Shown here: positions 15,000-26,200 of the stretch, one piece after another | Numbering within the stretch: position 1 is the first letter of the stretch | How the letters are laid out: each line of letters begins with the position of its first letter | Assembly (NCBI RefSeq): GCF_002078875.1 | Contig: NC_034438.1 | Location: 65,487,404 to 65,551,403, forward strand | Reading direction: 5' to 3' | Length of the DNA: 64,000 nt | Origin: Numida meleagris | Lineage: Eukaryota; Chordata; Aves; Galliformes; Numididae | Notes under the pieces: generated by a model | The model's database searches: none | The model's input: only the letters and a program-made list of their open reading frames with translations | Told to the model about the DNA's origin: nothing | Program-made: the position numbers and the translations under genes

Positions 15000-17900
15000 A
15001 AAAAGAAACACATAGCACAACATTACAGATCTACCTCCAGCTGTACCAGCAGGAACAAGAAAACCTGGCTTGTAGCACTGCAGAGTGTTGGCAAATGGTG
15101 AAATTCACAGGTAGAGGCAGCCAAGGAATGACATCAACCAGCTGATGTCTTTACTCAGATTTTCTGCTTTTTAATTGCACTAGCACAGTAGTGTTTCATC
15201 AATACTAATAAAGTAAAACACAGAGCGATTTGCTCAGTTCTGATCTCCTTGATTAGCATGTTCCTCATGCCTAGTGTGAACTCACAGCCATGGGCAGAGC
15301 ACTGACATCAGTGTATGGCCACGAGGGGAACTGCTGCAATGAAGGAAATCACCTCTCTGAAGGAGCAGGAACAATTTCTACTCCAGAAGAAACGTGCATC
15401 ACTGAGCCCAAAGGGCAAGTCCTGAGATTTTCAAATGTACATAAACACACAAGATTCGTTCCAGTTTGTGTCATAAAGCCTACTGAAGTGGTTCCAGGCT
15501 TTTACTTCCCCCATCTTAATCTTCACAGGATTATCACAGGTAGATATTTCTGCACCAGCTAAATGGTCTGTAAACTAAGCTAATCAAACATAGTGGAGCA
15601 GTTTAATCAGTATCTAGGAGGTCAGTAAAGGCAAAGATAGTTTTGGAGATGCCTGACTGAAAAGAGGTCACCTACCTTTACAGGGCTAACGATCCAATGG
15701 GAATGTTAACAGCAACAAAAAAAAGAAAAAAAAAAAGAAAAAAAGAAAAGCAGCAATGGTTAATAGTGCGTATCTTCACTATATGGCTCTGAATTGCTAT
15801 TTCTCCTTGACTCCTAGCTAGACCTAAACAAATTTTAACCATCTTTATGAGACTGTACAAACGCAAAGAGCAAACACAGTGCATTAAAGCAGATGCAGCA
15901 TATTAAAGAGAGCTCAATTAAAGTGCAGAATGTTTCTTGTAAATAAAAGGTTATGTGAATAACCACCCTTGATATAAATTGCCTGATGTTCTATCCCAGT
16001 AGAGCTCCACTATCCTGTGGAACTGTTCCAAAACAGGCCTTATCTGTGAGGCTTGGTATAGCACATTTTCATTTTCATGCAAGTCAAAAGAAACTGTAAA
16101 TCTAAATCTACAAATTTTTTACTTTCCTCTCTGTCAGACTTTTTTCTTTGTACACGTGAATGCATTACCAAGAAGAGTTGCTGTACATTTCCATTCCAAG
16201 ATCAGTTGCAGTAATTTAGAATAGATTATCTAACCATCCAGAAAAAAAAAAAAAAACACCAAAAAAACTAGGTGAAAAGAAAACATATTCACAGACAATT
16301 TGGGAAAAATATAGGAAAAAATTCACTGATTAATCACTGACTAAAATCTGCAAGTATTAATTGACTAATGTTTCCTTTTCTGGGAGGATCACTTGACTGT
16401 GTTTTGCTGGATTGCACTATAACATCCAATATTCTATACAGCTGAGCCTTCACAGCATTTGTGATAAGCAAGTAAATACGACTAGGCGAAGACAGAAGAA
16501 AAAAATTACATGCTGTGGATTTAAACATATGTATATATATTGCAGATAAAATTTTCTGCCTTTCTTCACTTGTCCCTACAATAAATACTTTTTTTTTTCC
16601 CCAAGAATCAAGACAGATGGCTAAAAATCTAGATATCTGGCTCAGTTCTTCCCAGCCAAAATGCCTTTATCAGTGACCAGTATTTCACTCGGGCCCAACT
16701 GCCTGTTCAGCAGCGCTCAGCACCGTGCCTGATCCGCAGGCTGACACCATGCACCAGGTCAGACTCGGAGGCTGGAGTCCTGCATCACTTGCTTAATGCA
16801 TTACACTCTCCAGTGAAAATGCACCACTTACAGCTTTCTTAGCTCACACTCTCCTATGAAGTTCTTTATGCATGGTTTTTAGCATGCTTTGATCTAGAGG
16901 GCATGAGCTTTAAATGCGCAGGGAAAATCCACACCTAAGTGTAACCTGAAATCCACAAGATTTGGAAATTATCAAGCTGCTGGGGATTTAACATGTTCAC
17001 AAATTCTTTTTAAAGACAATGTTACTTTTTAGCTGGTTTGGCTCCGCAGGAGTTATCCGTATTTTTGGAAATCAGAGAGAGAGATGTTTAACTTGAATGG
17101 CTGGTGTGTGAATCAGATTCAGCTTTCAAGGGCATGAGTCAGGATTCAGCGGTGCCGGAGGATTAACTGGAAATGATAACTGTTAATTTTCACATCTTCT
17201 ACAGTTAGGAGGAAGCAGGGCAGGAGCAAAAAGGTACACGTACACAGTATATTTGTAGCACAGAATGACTGCTTTTTGGGGACACCTTACCGAAAGGGCA
17301 GGGCTGCAGGAGCTCCCAAGCTCAGTGAGGCTGCTCACACTCAGCCAGGGCTGGCACGCCAGCAAGGAGTGAGGAAGCACAGCAAGCTGCAGACCACTGC
17401 CTGTGGCTGGTGAAGGAACCTGGAGATTTGGAACCACACCAACAGGGTAATCTGGCATGAGATTTGGGCAAGAACAAAACATTCCTTGGAATGAGATATG
17501 CAGGATGATACTCTTATCAAGTGTACTAAAATTGCTAGGATTCATACATCTGGCACAGTCTGTGCCAAGCACTTTACAGAACAGTTTCAATTGTAGTTTA
17601 CTGTTTGCACAATAAATGTTTGCCTCTTGGGTTTAAAATATGTAACACTGAGTCAGTGAGTAAGAGCTAAGTTTGGTTTTATAACTGCAGATAAGAAAGT
17701 TAATCATGTTTTAACTAAAAATGAAAAAAAAAATAACCATGATTTTTCCCCCTAACAGAGCTAGAAAAAGACAGCATGAAATTTAAATTTCAGACAGGAA
17801 ATATTCACTTTCCTAGTTAAATGTGGAGAAAAAAAAGAAGACTCCGTAAAAAGCTTGCAGTTACTTGTAAGATCTGGGCAAATCTTTAACCTCACAGTGT

Positions 17901-18535
17901 ACAGTGACATGATCTGGTGTGACTATGGACTGCTGTAGGGTGACAGTTTACATGATGGAGAATAGAAAATCCTGCATGAGTACACCAGAGTCACCCAAGC
18001 AAAATGGCTCAGCAGCAAGGATCAAAATATCACAGATTAAACAGAAAACAAAAATGTCAGCTTCTACATGTTGAGAATTGTTCATTAATTTTGTTCCATC
18101 CTGCAATATTTTGCAAATTCTAAGCTACGACATTTGGAGTGTTACCAGCTAAAATATGCTGGCTCCTTATGGCGTGTTGCAACCAATTTTGCAAACTATC
18201 ACAGGGCAATGAGAGTTTTCCACACAGCTACAGGAGAACAGTTTGCAGAGAACATGAGTATGTCCTCTCCTCTCTGTACTTAGACCGCAGGGACACCATA
18301 AGCACAGAAATCACAGTATGTGGCTACAGGATTATGGAAAAAGTCAAGAAAACACTGCAACACCAAGTGTGTGCCTCAGGCACGGCTCTCCCTTGTGGAA
18401 ACTTTCATGCTGGAAATTCCCTGCACACAGCAACAAGCAAGCACACAATCGCAGCACAGATGAAGCATATGCACATGCTGCTTAAAACACAATGTCTGCG
18501 CATGACAGGCACTTGGAACTTCAGATGCAGCTTCA
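15000..18535. other. Non-coding stretch, nothing recognised
   Basis: This stretch holds an A-rich tract interrupted by G at 15717-15750, further short A and T runs near 16241 and 16590, and otherwise unique sequence. No exon, RNA gene or mobile element was recognised on either strand. Confidence 0.5.
15717..15750. repeat. A-rich simple repeat
   Basis: A poly-A tract is interrupted by single G residues, purine-only for about 34 bases. No recognisable element body adjoins it. Confidence 0.8.
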
Positions 18536-18538
18536 GTG

Positions 18539-18757
18539 CTTAAGGGGTCTTGTAGGAAAGATGGTGAGAGACTTTGCACCAAGGCCTGTAGGTATAGGAC
18601 AAGGAGGAATGGTTTTAAATCAAAAGAGGGTAGATTTAGGTTAGATATTAGGAAGAAATTCTGCAGTATGAGAGTGGTGAGGCACCAGAACATGTTGGCC
18701 AGGGAAGCTGTGGATACTCAGGGCCAGGCTGGATGGGGCCCTGGACAACCTGACCAG
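18539..18757 (+). mobile_element. CR1 LINE fragment, 3' part of ORF2
   Basis: The + strand encodes a decayed version of the conserved C-terminal end of CR1 ORF2: a dispersed R-T-R-R-N-G-F-K segment, then GRFRLDIRKKFCSMRVVRH, then a degenerate 'REAVDTQGQAGWGPGQPDQ' tail. CR1 is the dominant non-LTR retrotransposon of birds and is almost always 5'-truncated like this copy. It lacks the usual ATTCTRTG terminal repeats and runs into a pyrimidine-rich tract, so the 3' end is also decayed. Confidence 0.88.
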
Positions 18758-18767
18758 CATTTGTTGG

Positions 18768-18801
18768 TTTCTTTCTTTCTTTCCTTCTTTTTTTTTTTTT
18801 T
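18768..18801. repeat. Pyrimidine simple repeat (TTTC)n/poly-T
   Basis: A CTTT-type repeat leads into about 18 T residues, directly abutting the CR1 fragment on its left. It may have expanded from the degenerated CR1 3' end. Confidence 0.85.
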
Positions 18802-19127
18802 ATGATTGCTACCCAGCCTGTCATTTCAGCATTCGTCCTATCCTACCACTGAGCAGAAGCCTGCATTGTAAACCTCGCACCTATCATTTTCAGCCCAGAT
18901 CTCCAGCCTGCTGAGATGGTTTTGAAACGCGATGCTTTATTCCCATGCCTTCTGTCCTCATGTTACCTGCAGAGGCTGTACTGAGACTCACTGCTCCTTC
19001 CACCATGGCATTCCGGAAGGCACTGAGCAGGACCAGCAGCAGGACCAAGCCCAGCGGAACTGCCACTTGCCCACCCCATATGTCAGTCACCTTCCTGTGG
19101 GGCTTTTCCCTGTTACTTCATCAGACT

Positions 19128-19372
19128 ATAGAATAGAATGGAATAGAATAGAGTATGCATAATGGTAATATCAACTATAATATATAAAGTTAGTATGATA
19201 TATTCTGATAAAGACTATAATAATACATGTAATATATAAAAGATCCTATTGTATTTTTAGTGTATAGTATCTAAACATATGTATACATTAGATATTATTT
19301 TTAATATATATATTTATATTTTTATATTATGTGTGTATGTATGTATATAAAAATAAATACAAAATAAAGCAG
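19128..19372. repeat. (GAATA)-type repeat followed by AT-rich low-complexity block
   Basis: Imperfect pentamer repeats of the ATAGA/GAATA type at about 19128-19156 lead into roughly 215 bases that are almost all A and T, with several TATA and ATATAT runs and a (TGTA)n stretch near 19330. Such tracts are easily unwound and prone to slippage. No gene is associated. Confidence 0.75.
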
Positions 19373-20027
19373 CAGTTGCTTTGGGTCACTAATGGGCAAA
19401 CTGTCATATGATTGCCCAAAACAGCCTGTAGCCCTCCCAGCCCTTGACCATGTGGAAATCTCCACCTGCAGAACAGCTAGGTTCGTTAGGAGTGTATTAG
19501 AAACTTTGCTGTTGGTTGGGTGATAGGGCTGCATAAGCATTTGGCAGCAGTAGCCACAACAACAGACCCCAACAACAGACTGCAGCTTCCTTGTTCACAG
19601 ACATCTCCACACAGGGGAAACACTGCTTTGAAATGCTACTGCCTCCAACACTACAGATGACAGTCATCGAGCAGGCAAAAGAGTGAATTTCAACACAAAC
19701 TACTACATCATCAATGATTTTTCTTTCCTCTGGCCTTAAGCCATGGAAGGATTGACACCCAAAGTCCCAAAGTTGTAATTAATAAATGCAGTTGCCACTG
19801 GCTTTCCCCACATTTTGAATAAACCTGCTACAGAAGACAGCTCCATCAGGGCTACTTTCCTGCACATTTCTGCCATTACGATGTTGCTGTTGATAGGTGG
19901 AAGGACAAAATAGTAACACTTTCAAACTACAGCACAAGAGAAGAAAACTACTTCTCATCCATTCAGTTGCCAAAGCTGAGCAATGTGTGGGTTTGGATGT
20001 CTGCCCACTGCAACACATCAATGCTCC

Positions 20028-20042
20028 TTTTTTTTTTTTTTT
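20028..20042. repeat. Poly-T tract
   Basis: About 15 T residues in unique non-coding sequence. No element body was recognised on either side. Confidence 0.8.
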
Positions 20043-21274
20043 GCTGTGTTGTCCACACTGACCAAAGACACTCACTTTGCAGAGCATCACAGAAGAGAAT
20101 AGTAGGACAGACTACACGAAAAGGTTGATGAAATAAACAAAGCTGTACAGAAAAGGGGAGAGGCACTGCTTCTCCCCCACATTCCTTATCTTTTCCAGTT
20201 ATATACAGTATTATTTATAAATTGTGTATGGAAGATATTTTGACTGTCTTTAGAAAATAATGACTTTGAACTCCAGCAGAGGAAATAAAAGCTTGCAGGT
20301 CACAGTACCCACTCTCTGAATACCACAAACCTAACACTGTGATTCCATACTCACAGGAAAACTTTTGTTCCTGTAGCTTTTCACAGGCCTAAAGCCCTAG
20401 ATCCAGTAGGGTTCATGTGATGTTTCTCAGCTAACACCCGTCAAGTGAATGGATGATGGCAGCCCCTGCCTTTTGCTGGACAATAAATAGGAAAAGAGAA
20501 TGGAGTAACATGAAGGAACACTCCAGCAACACAACAACTGTGATGAAGACCAGACCTGGGCAACACCTGTAACGGAAAATGAGAGATGAGGCAGAACAAC
20601 CGAGCTGCTCGCACTCACTGCACTGAAGGCATCCTTCCCTCCCGTCCCCACCTGGACTGCTGGCATTGGGCCTGCCACAGGCCCAAGCCTGGCACGTAGT
20701 TCAGGGCTTGGCGTGGCCGCACCACAGCCACGGGCTGATGTCCCGTCAGGGCACACACCATGCTCGTTGCCTAGGAAACATGCAGTGGTTCCTGCCTGGC
20801 GAGAGGATTTGCCAGTCCTGCCCATAAATAAAGTCCATAAATCAGCAGATCAGAGCCAAGGTCAAGGAGCTGAAGAGGAATCAACCATGCTTCATGGGGC
20901 TGCCACATAAAGAGCAGCACTGTTGGAGTCTTTCAAGTTCCTCTCAGCTAAGAGGCTGATCCATCAACAAAACAATTGACCTAAACTAACATTCCTTTCA
21001 CAGTATTTTTCACAGAGAAGGAACACAAAAAAACGACTTAAATAGCCACCATGCCAAGCCAGTAACCTTCCCGTTTCCCTGTGCCACAGGAATGAGCACA
21101 GCCATGGCCTTGGAAAGCAGAGCCATGGGCCCAGCTAGTGGCACCATCAAACCTATCAGCATCACGTCAGCAGAGTTATACCGCACTGCTGATGGAGGTG
21201 TTCAGCTGTAGGAAGAGTCCTGCTGTAGTACACTGACCACCACGGCATGGGTACACTGGCACTGGAACAGAGGG

Positions 21275-21480
21275 TGATAAGACGAGCAGAGGCCAGTGAG
21301 GCCCTGGCACAGCTGCCCAGGGAAGCTGTGGGTGCCCCATCCCTGGAGGTGCTCCAGGCCAGGTTGTACGTGGCCCTGTTCTGACCTGACCTGCTGGGTG
21401 GTAGTGCTCCCATGGCAGGAGATCGGGGCTGGAAGGGCTTTGACATCCCTTCCAACCTAAGTTATTCTGTGATTCTATCA
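21275..21480 (+). mobile_element. CR1 LINE fragment, extreme 3' end
   Basis: The + strand carries the typical CR1 3' end: 'gaggccctggcacagctgcc', then the 'gaagctgtgggtgccccatc' segment, the 'ggaagggctttgacatccct' segment, and a terminal ATTCTGTGATTCTAT repeat. Only about 200 bases remain, so it is strongly 5'-truncated. The orientation is + by the ORF2 C-terminal reading and the terminal repeat. Confidence 0.92.
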
Positions 21481-22656
21481 ATAGTTAGCTCCCCAAAGTA
21501 TCTTTCTAACAGTTTCTATCTCTTCACTGCTTGTCTGGGTGCACTGCCAGGCTGGTTTGTCAGCTTTTCTCAAACCTATTTTGGAGTGCTGACAGACTTC
21601 AGCAGAAGGCTGGAAAGTGGCTTTTTGCTACAGGCTGAGAGGAACAAAGGTGAGTGGGTACCCCGTGATTAGGTTAACTGCAGCACCATGCAGATACAGC
21701 CCCATGTTTGGTTTGAAGAAAAAAAAAGTTGAGAGAAAGACACCTTGTTGTTGGCCTGAAAAGTCGCCATCAAGACTGGATGGCAGGGATGTAATCAACT
21801 GATTTGCTGCAGTTCTGACTGCTGCTAGCAAGTATGTGGACGGCTCAGTTCCATCTCTCTTCCAAAGCCATCACTGTCCCCAGCAGCTCAGAAGTGAGCT
21901 GGCATTAGCACTGCTGCACTGCTCACTGAGACCACGTTTCGGAGTAGGGCAGTGGGGCAACAGCACAGCAGGCAGGCAAACTTCACAGATCAACAATTCC
22001 AGTACTCAACGTTGGGTGCGTACAGGGGACTTCATTTTTAGCCAGTGCATTGTTTTGCTTCTCTGCGAGATCGTCCTCATTCCCTTGGAGGAAGCAGCCT
22101 GGCTGTGTGTTGAGTGTTGCCTGTAGCCAGCTGCATTCGGGGTATTTATAACCATTAACGTCGTGGATGGGAGGTGAGTTTGAACGCATGTGTCACACTT
22201 ACTCCCTTGCAGGGGAGCACTACTGTCTGACAGCCGAACTGAGCCGCAGAAGGCCCGGACGATTCCCCCCCGTGCCAAACCTCCCAGCCCTGTCCCGCAG
22301 CGCTCTGCCCTCGCTGCCTGCTGACAGCCCAACTTCGCGAGGCCCCCTCCGAGTGTTCCCTGCTCCCCGCGGGCTGGGTCCCCCCGCTGCCAGATCCCGT
22401 CTCCCCCCGGGGCAGGGAGGGCTGAGCGCCTTTTTTGTCGTTCCGCACGGGGGGGGCCGGAAGGGCCGCCCCTCCTCTCGCAGCCCCGGCCCCCCGCGAT
22501 GCCCCCACCCGCGGCGTGGAGCCGTCCCCCCGCCCAAGCACAAAGGCCGGGAGGGTGGGCAGCAGCCGGCGGGGAGCCCCACACCGCGCACAAAGCTGGG
22601 GGGGAGGCGGGCGGCCCGCACCCGCCGGGGCACACGCACACGGGTGGGTCCCCTAC

Positions 22657-22920
22657 CTGCAGGTGCCTGTCCGCGGGAGCGCGGGGCAGCGCGATGCCGC
22701 CCGTATCGCATGGGGGGAGCGGAGATGGTGCCGGGAGTGCTCCGGTCCCTCCTCCTCTCCCCTCCTCCTCCTCCTCCTCCTCCTCCTCCTCCTTCTCCTC
22801 CTCCTCCCGTGCGTGTCCGTGTCCCTGCGCGCTGCCCGGCGCGGCGGCACTACCGCCGGAGGAGGCAGGGACGGGCTGCGGCGGCTGTCAGCTACCGGAA
22901 ACCGGGGCCGGGTCGCACAC
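22657..22920 (-). other. Candidate 5' exon of a minus-strand gene (PTBP3?)
   Basis: Read on the minus strand, the sequence ends ...CACCTGCAG followed by GTAGGGG, a good match to the vertebrate donor consensus, placing the exon end at 22657. The upstream limit is unknown; I set it just below the ETS-like site and palindrome. The exon would contain the GGA-repeat tract (complement of 22744-22806), so it is probably largely or wholly 5' UTR. PTB-family genes often put only the first few codons in exon 1, and I see no typical PTB start here. A chance donor-like site is possible. Confidence 0.35.
22744..22806. repeat. (CTC)n / (GGA)n microsatellite
   Basis: The + strand shows a nearly perfect run of about 20 CTC/TCC triplets with one TTC interruption. 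On the minus strand, the likely direction of transcription, it is a GGA purine run inside the candidate first exon. Long frames translating it give poly-Ser, poly-Leu, poly-Pro or poly-Arg and are artefacts. Confidence 0.93.
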
Positions 22921-22930
22921 ACCACAGGAA

Positions 22931-22946
22931 GTGTGCAATTGCACAC
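22931..22946. promoter_or_regulatory. Perfect 16-bp palindrome in CpG island
   Basis: GTGTGCAATTGCACAC is its own reverse complement and directly follows an ETS-like CAGGAAGTG. It lies at the expected upstream edge of the candidate minus-strand first exon. The core resembles a C/EBP-type half-site arrangement (TTGCACA), but the factor is not identified. Confidence 0.4.
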
Positions 22947-23031
22947 TCGCACACGCCGGCCGGGCACGGGGCGGGGGGTTGGAGCTCGGCACCCGCACCC
23001 CGCGGAGCCCGGTGCGGGGCCCCTGGGGCGG

Positions 23032-23232
23032 GGGGAGGAGGAGGAGAAGGAGGATGGAGGAGGAAGATGAGGATGGAGGAGGAGGAGGATGGAGGAGAAA
23101 GATGGGGATCGAGGACTAGGACGAAGATGAGGATGGAGGAGGAGGAGGAAGATGAAGGAGAAAGATGAGGATGGAGGATGAGGATGGGGGAGGAAGATGA
23201 GGATGGAGGACTAGGAGGAGGGTGGAGGTGGG
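23032..23232. repeat. GGA/GATGAGGATGGA-type minisatellite, purine-rich
   Basis: About 200 bases of the + strand are nearly pure A and G, built from variants of GATGAGGATGGAGGAGGAGGA repeated roughly eight to ten times with point changes. It adjoins the CpG island on the side away from the candidate exon, so on the minus strand it would be a pyrimidine-rich tract just upstream of the start region. Open frames across it are low-complexity Glu/Gly/Arg or Ser/Pro artefacts. Confidence 0.88.
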
Positions 23233-23239
23233 GGTGCTC

Positions 23240-26200
23240 AGGAGCCAGAGTTAATTGGATGGGTAAGGAGGTGGAAGGCTGCCCACAGGACAGCGAGGCT
23301 GGAAGATGAGGAAGCAAAATGGCCCCGGGGGATGGCGCTGGGCACGCATCCATCTTCATCAAGGATGTACACGAAGCCAGGACTGTGCCACCAGCACTAA
23401 CGGCACAAAATAGCTGTCCTCGTTATACTGATGAAGGTGTGTTGACATGCACCAGCTGAGTTACACCAAGGAGCCATGCCCACATAACTGCTGCTCAGTT
23501 ATTTTATGCAGATACAGAGATACTCAACTTACTTCTTGCTTTTTTTTCTGGCATGAGATATCAGGTACAACAATGCGCATTTGTTAATTTCATGTGGGCC
23601 AAATTTGCACACACATGCATGTATATGCCGCCTATGTCTGCATACAGCATGATAAAAAAGCAGTCATACACAAATGCAATTTATCTGTCATAAAAACTGT
23701 AACTTTTAATTTCTTCATTTGCAACTAGAAATGTCAACGGCAACATTACTCACATGAGGATATTTTTGCAATTAATTATGGGAGGGCACACCATGCGCTT
23801 GCAGTCTTATCTCTGAGTGTTGGTTTCTGCTACAATAAAGCAAGATGTGTGCCAAAGCAAACTCTGTCTCCTACACTAGGTTTTTTCCCCCTCCTTGTTG
23901 CGTCACTGTAGAAGGAGACAGACCTGGCTGCTGCTGGCAGAATACCAGCAGCCTGCTCCATGCCCCAGAGGTTCCCTTTCCTCCTCTCATATGCCAGCAT
24001 TGCAAAACTTGAATGGGCTAACACATGCTACAATGGCAACAGTGCTTACACAAGATTATAATGGAGATGATCTGGAAATGTATAAATGCCAAAAGCAGTG
24101 CTCTCTCCAGGTCTGCCTGTGATGCAGCAGGGGCATTTGAGAGCAGCATAAACCTAATCAGGGGAAGACTGTCATTCCTTCTGCTCTTGTTATTTTCAGT
24201 AAGATGCCATCACATTCCTCCGACACAGCCGGGATCTCAAATACTTTGAAACTGAAGGTTATGCATTAAAATGCATTTTATCTTCCTAAAATGAGGCGCA
24301 CTACGTAGTCAGGCAACAAATGGGACTTGCTCTTTGTTGGTGGTCTTCCACCTTTTCATTCACTCCCTTTCTGCAGCTGAGGAGCAGACTCTGTTGGCAA
24401 TGACATTAATGTGTACTCCTGCTGAACTGTACATGAGTTTACCTTCTGCAGTGATTTTGCAGGTAACTCAGAAGCAGTCCATGAGGCACATTTCCTGTCT
24501 TGCTTCTGATCTCTCCTTCCCTTCTCCAGTCTCCTTTCCATTTTTTCTTTCCTCTTCTCTCACATTTTTTCTGGCAGCAGGACAAAATAGCCTCAAAACT
24601 TGCCTTACCATCTTTTACCTGCTTCCCTCCTACTCCTTCTTCACTTGTTCGTTGTTAGGAGTAGCCCCAGGTCAATGTCATGTCTGCACTCATTAAATAA
24701 AAAGAGGATTTGAAAATCCTGCTCAAATCTCGGATGCTGTTCCTTGGCTAATGTGCCCTATTATCATCACAGTGTTGTACACAGGGCTGTAATTGCATCA
24801 GAGGTTTCTGGTTCATATCACATGTGCTGCTGACGAGCTCTGTTAGCCTAATAATGTCACCAGCACTTCAGCACGGAATTACAATTTTAGACGAACAAGT
24901 TTTTAGTTCGCTGCCTGTATTAGCAACTGGAAGCACAGCAAGAAGCAGTGCTCTTTTGAGAGCAGATCTCTCCCCAGGATGGCAAGCTGCTGGGTTGTGC
25001 TGGTGTCTTCCAGGTGGGTTGGTCACTTCTTCTTGTATTCTTTGCTGTGCGCATAATACTTTGAGGGTGAGCTCTGTCAGCACAAACACTTATTCCAGCC
25101 CTGTGCCAGGCACCTCAAAGTAGATGGTCTGCATGTTCAGATGGGACATCAGTGTCCTGTCTCTAATTTGATGGGCTGAGGAATGTTATCTTTGCATCCC
25201 AGACTTAAAATAGACTTTATTCTACAACATTAGACAACTCATTTTCTGTTTACCCATCTGCTGTAACCAGTCTCAGCCCTCGCCAGGCTGATGAGGAATT
25301 TGCTCGCTCCAGGCCTCAGTGCTGGGAACACAACATCTTGTGGCGCTCAGTGCCAGCTTACACTCTACAGAACTGCTTAGCAGCCTGCCAGGCTGCATGC
25401 TGTCCCATCAACATCAATGAAACAAGGACAAAAACAATGGGCAAAGGCAAAAGTCTCCCAATCCCACAAGAATGAAGTCTTCCCCACAGGAAGACTGGCT
25501 GAACCAGTAGGCTGCCAAATGGAATGTATGAGTTGCCAAACAGGAGGTAAATGGATCTCTGGCCTCCTGTTTGGAAACACTTGCCCATCTGCCTGAAGAA
25601 ATGTCTGAAGGTTGTAGCATCCCTCAGTCATGGATTATAGCACAGGTACCACGACCATGCAGAAAACACATGGCACCCAGTGACTGAATGGCTTAATTAG
25701 GAATTTGCCAGATTCCCTAGCACCCCTCCAGTACTGTACTATTTATTGTGACCACAGATGTGGCTGGGCCTGCACAATGAATGCACTTGACTTGCATAAT
25801 AAATGCACTTCTATGACTTGCATGCACTCAGCTGCCAAGGGTGTTGCAACGAGTCCCAACCAGCAGTACAAAGGCTGGCTGGTGCCACCAGCTAACAGCA
25901 CCACTTGTTGAAAAAAGCAGCCCCCAGAGATAGCAGTGTGAGTTAAAACAAAAAAAATCTTCCTTTTTAGACATTGTTTGTGTGATCCAGCATGATTTGA
26001 TGCCATCTGTCAGCTGGAGCTCAGAAAGTGTAACACCTGGATGGTGACAGAAAGTCCCCACAGAGCAGGCTGGCTTCAGCCATTGTGAGGGCCTTGTGTC
26101 TCATTATGCCCCACTGTGAGAGCAGCTCATTTCAGGTATCCTTCCAAAAAGCAGGCAGACAGCTGAATCCTCATGGGAATGGCCTCCAGCTTAACCAAAC

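Larger units (their letters stand above)
22225..23040 (-). promoter_or_regulatory. CpG island, probable promoter of a minus-strand gene (PTBP3 by gene order)
   Basis: GC content and CpG frequency rise abruptly over about 800 bases in an otherwise AT-moderate region, which is the signature of a vertebrate housekeeping promoter. The island contains a minus-strand splice donor at 22656, an ETS-like ACAGGAAGTG at 22924-22933, and a perfect 16-bp palindrome beside it. No TATA box was seen. In mammals the gene upstream of and divergent from HSDL2 is PTBP3. Bird introns and spacers are usually shorter, so a spacing of about 16 kb between the two islands is plausible. The gene assignment is inference; the island itself is directly visible. 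Confidence 0.75.

Noticed and set aside
1..22655. Coding exons of PTBP3 on the minus strand
   Set aside because: I looked for the conserved N-terminal KRGSDELL and RRM1 VLHLRKIP-type segments and found none. The candidate intron may simply extend past the left end of the window.
22006..22967. Several minus-strand open frames of 100-210 codons in the CpG island
   Set aside because: GC-rich DNA lacks stop codons. The frames run through the (GGA)n tract and across the likely splice donor, with no recognisable protein family.
22167..23168. 333-codon + strand open frame, the longest in the window
   Set aside because: It lies in a CpG island and minisatellite. Its translation is proline/arginine/glycine-rich with poly-Pro and poly-Glu runs caused by the TCC and GGA repeats; equally long frames exist in all the other frames there. 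No domain is present.
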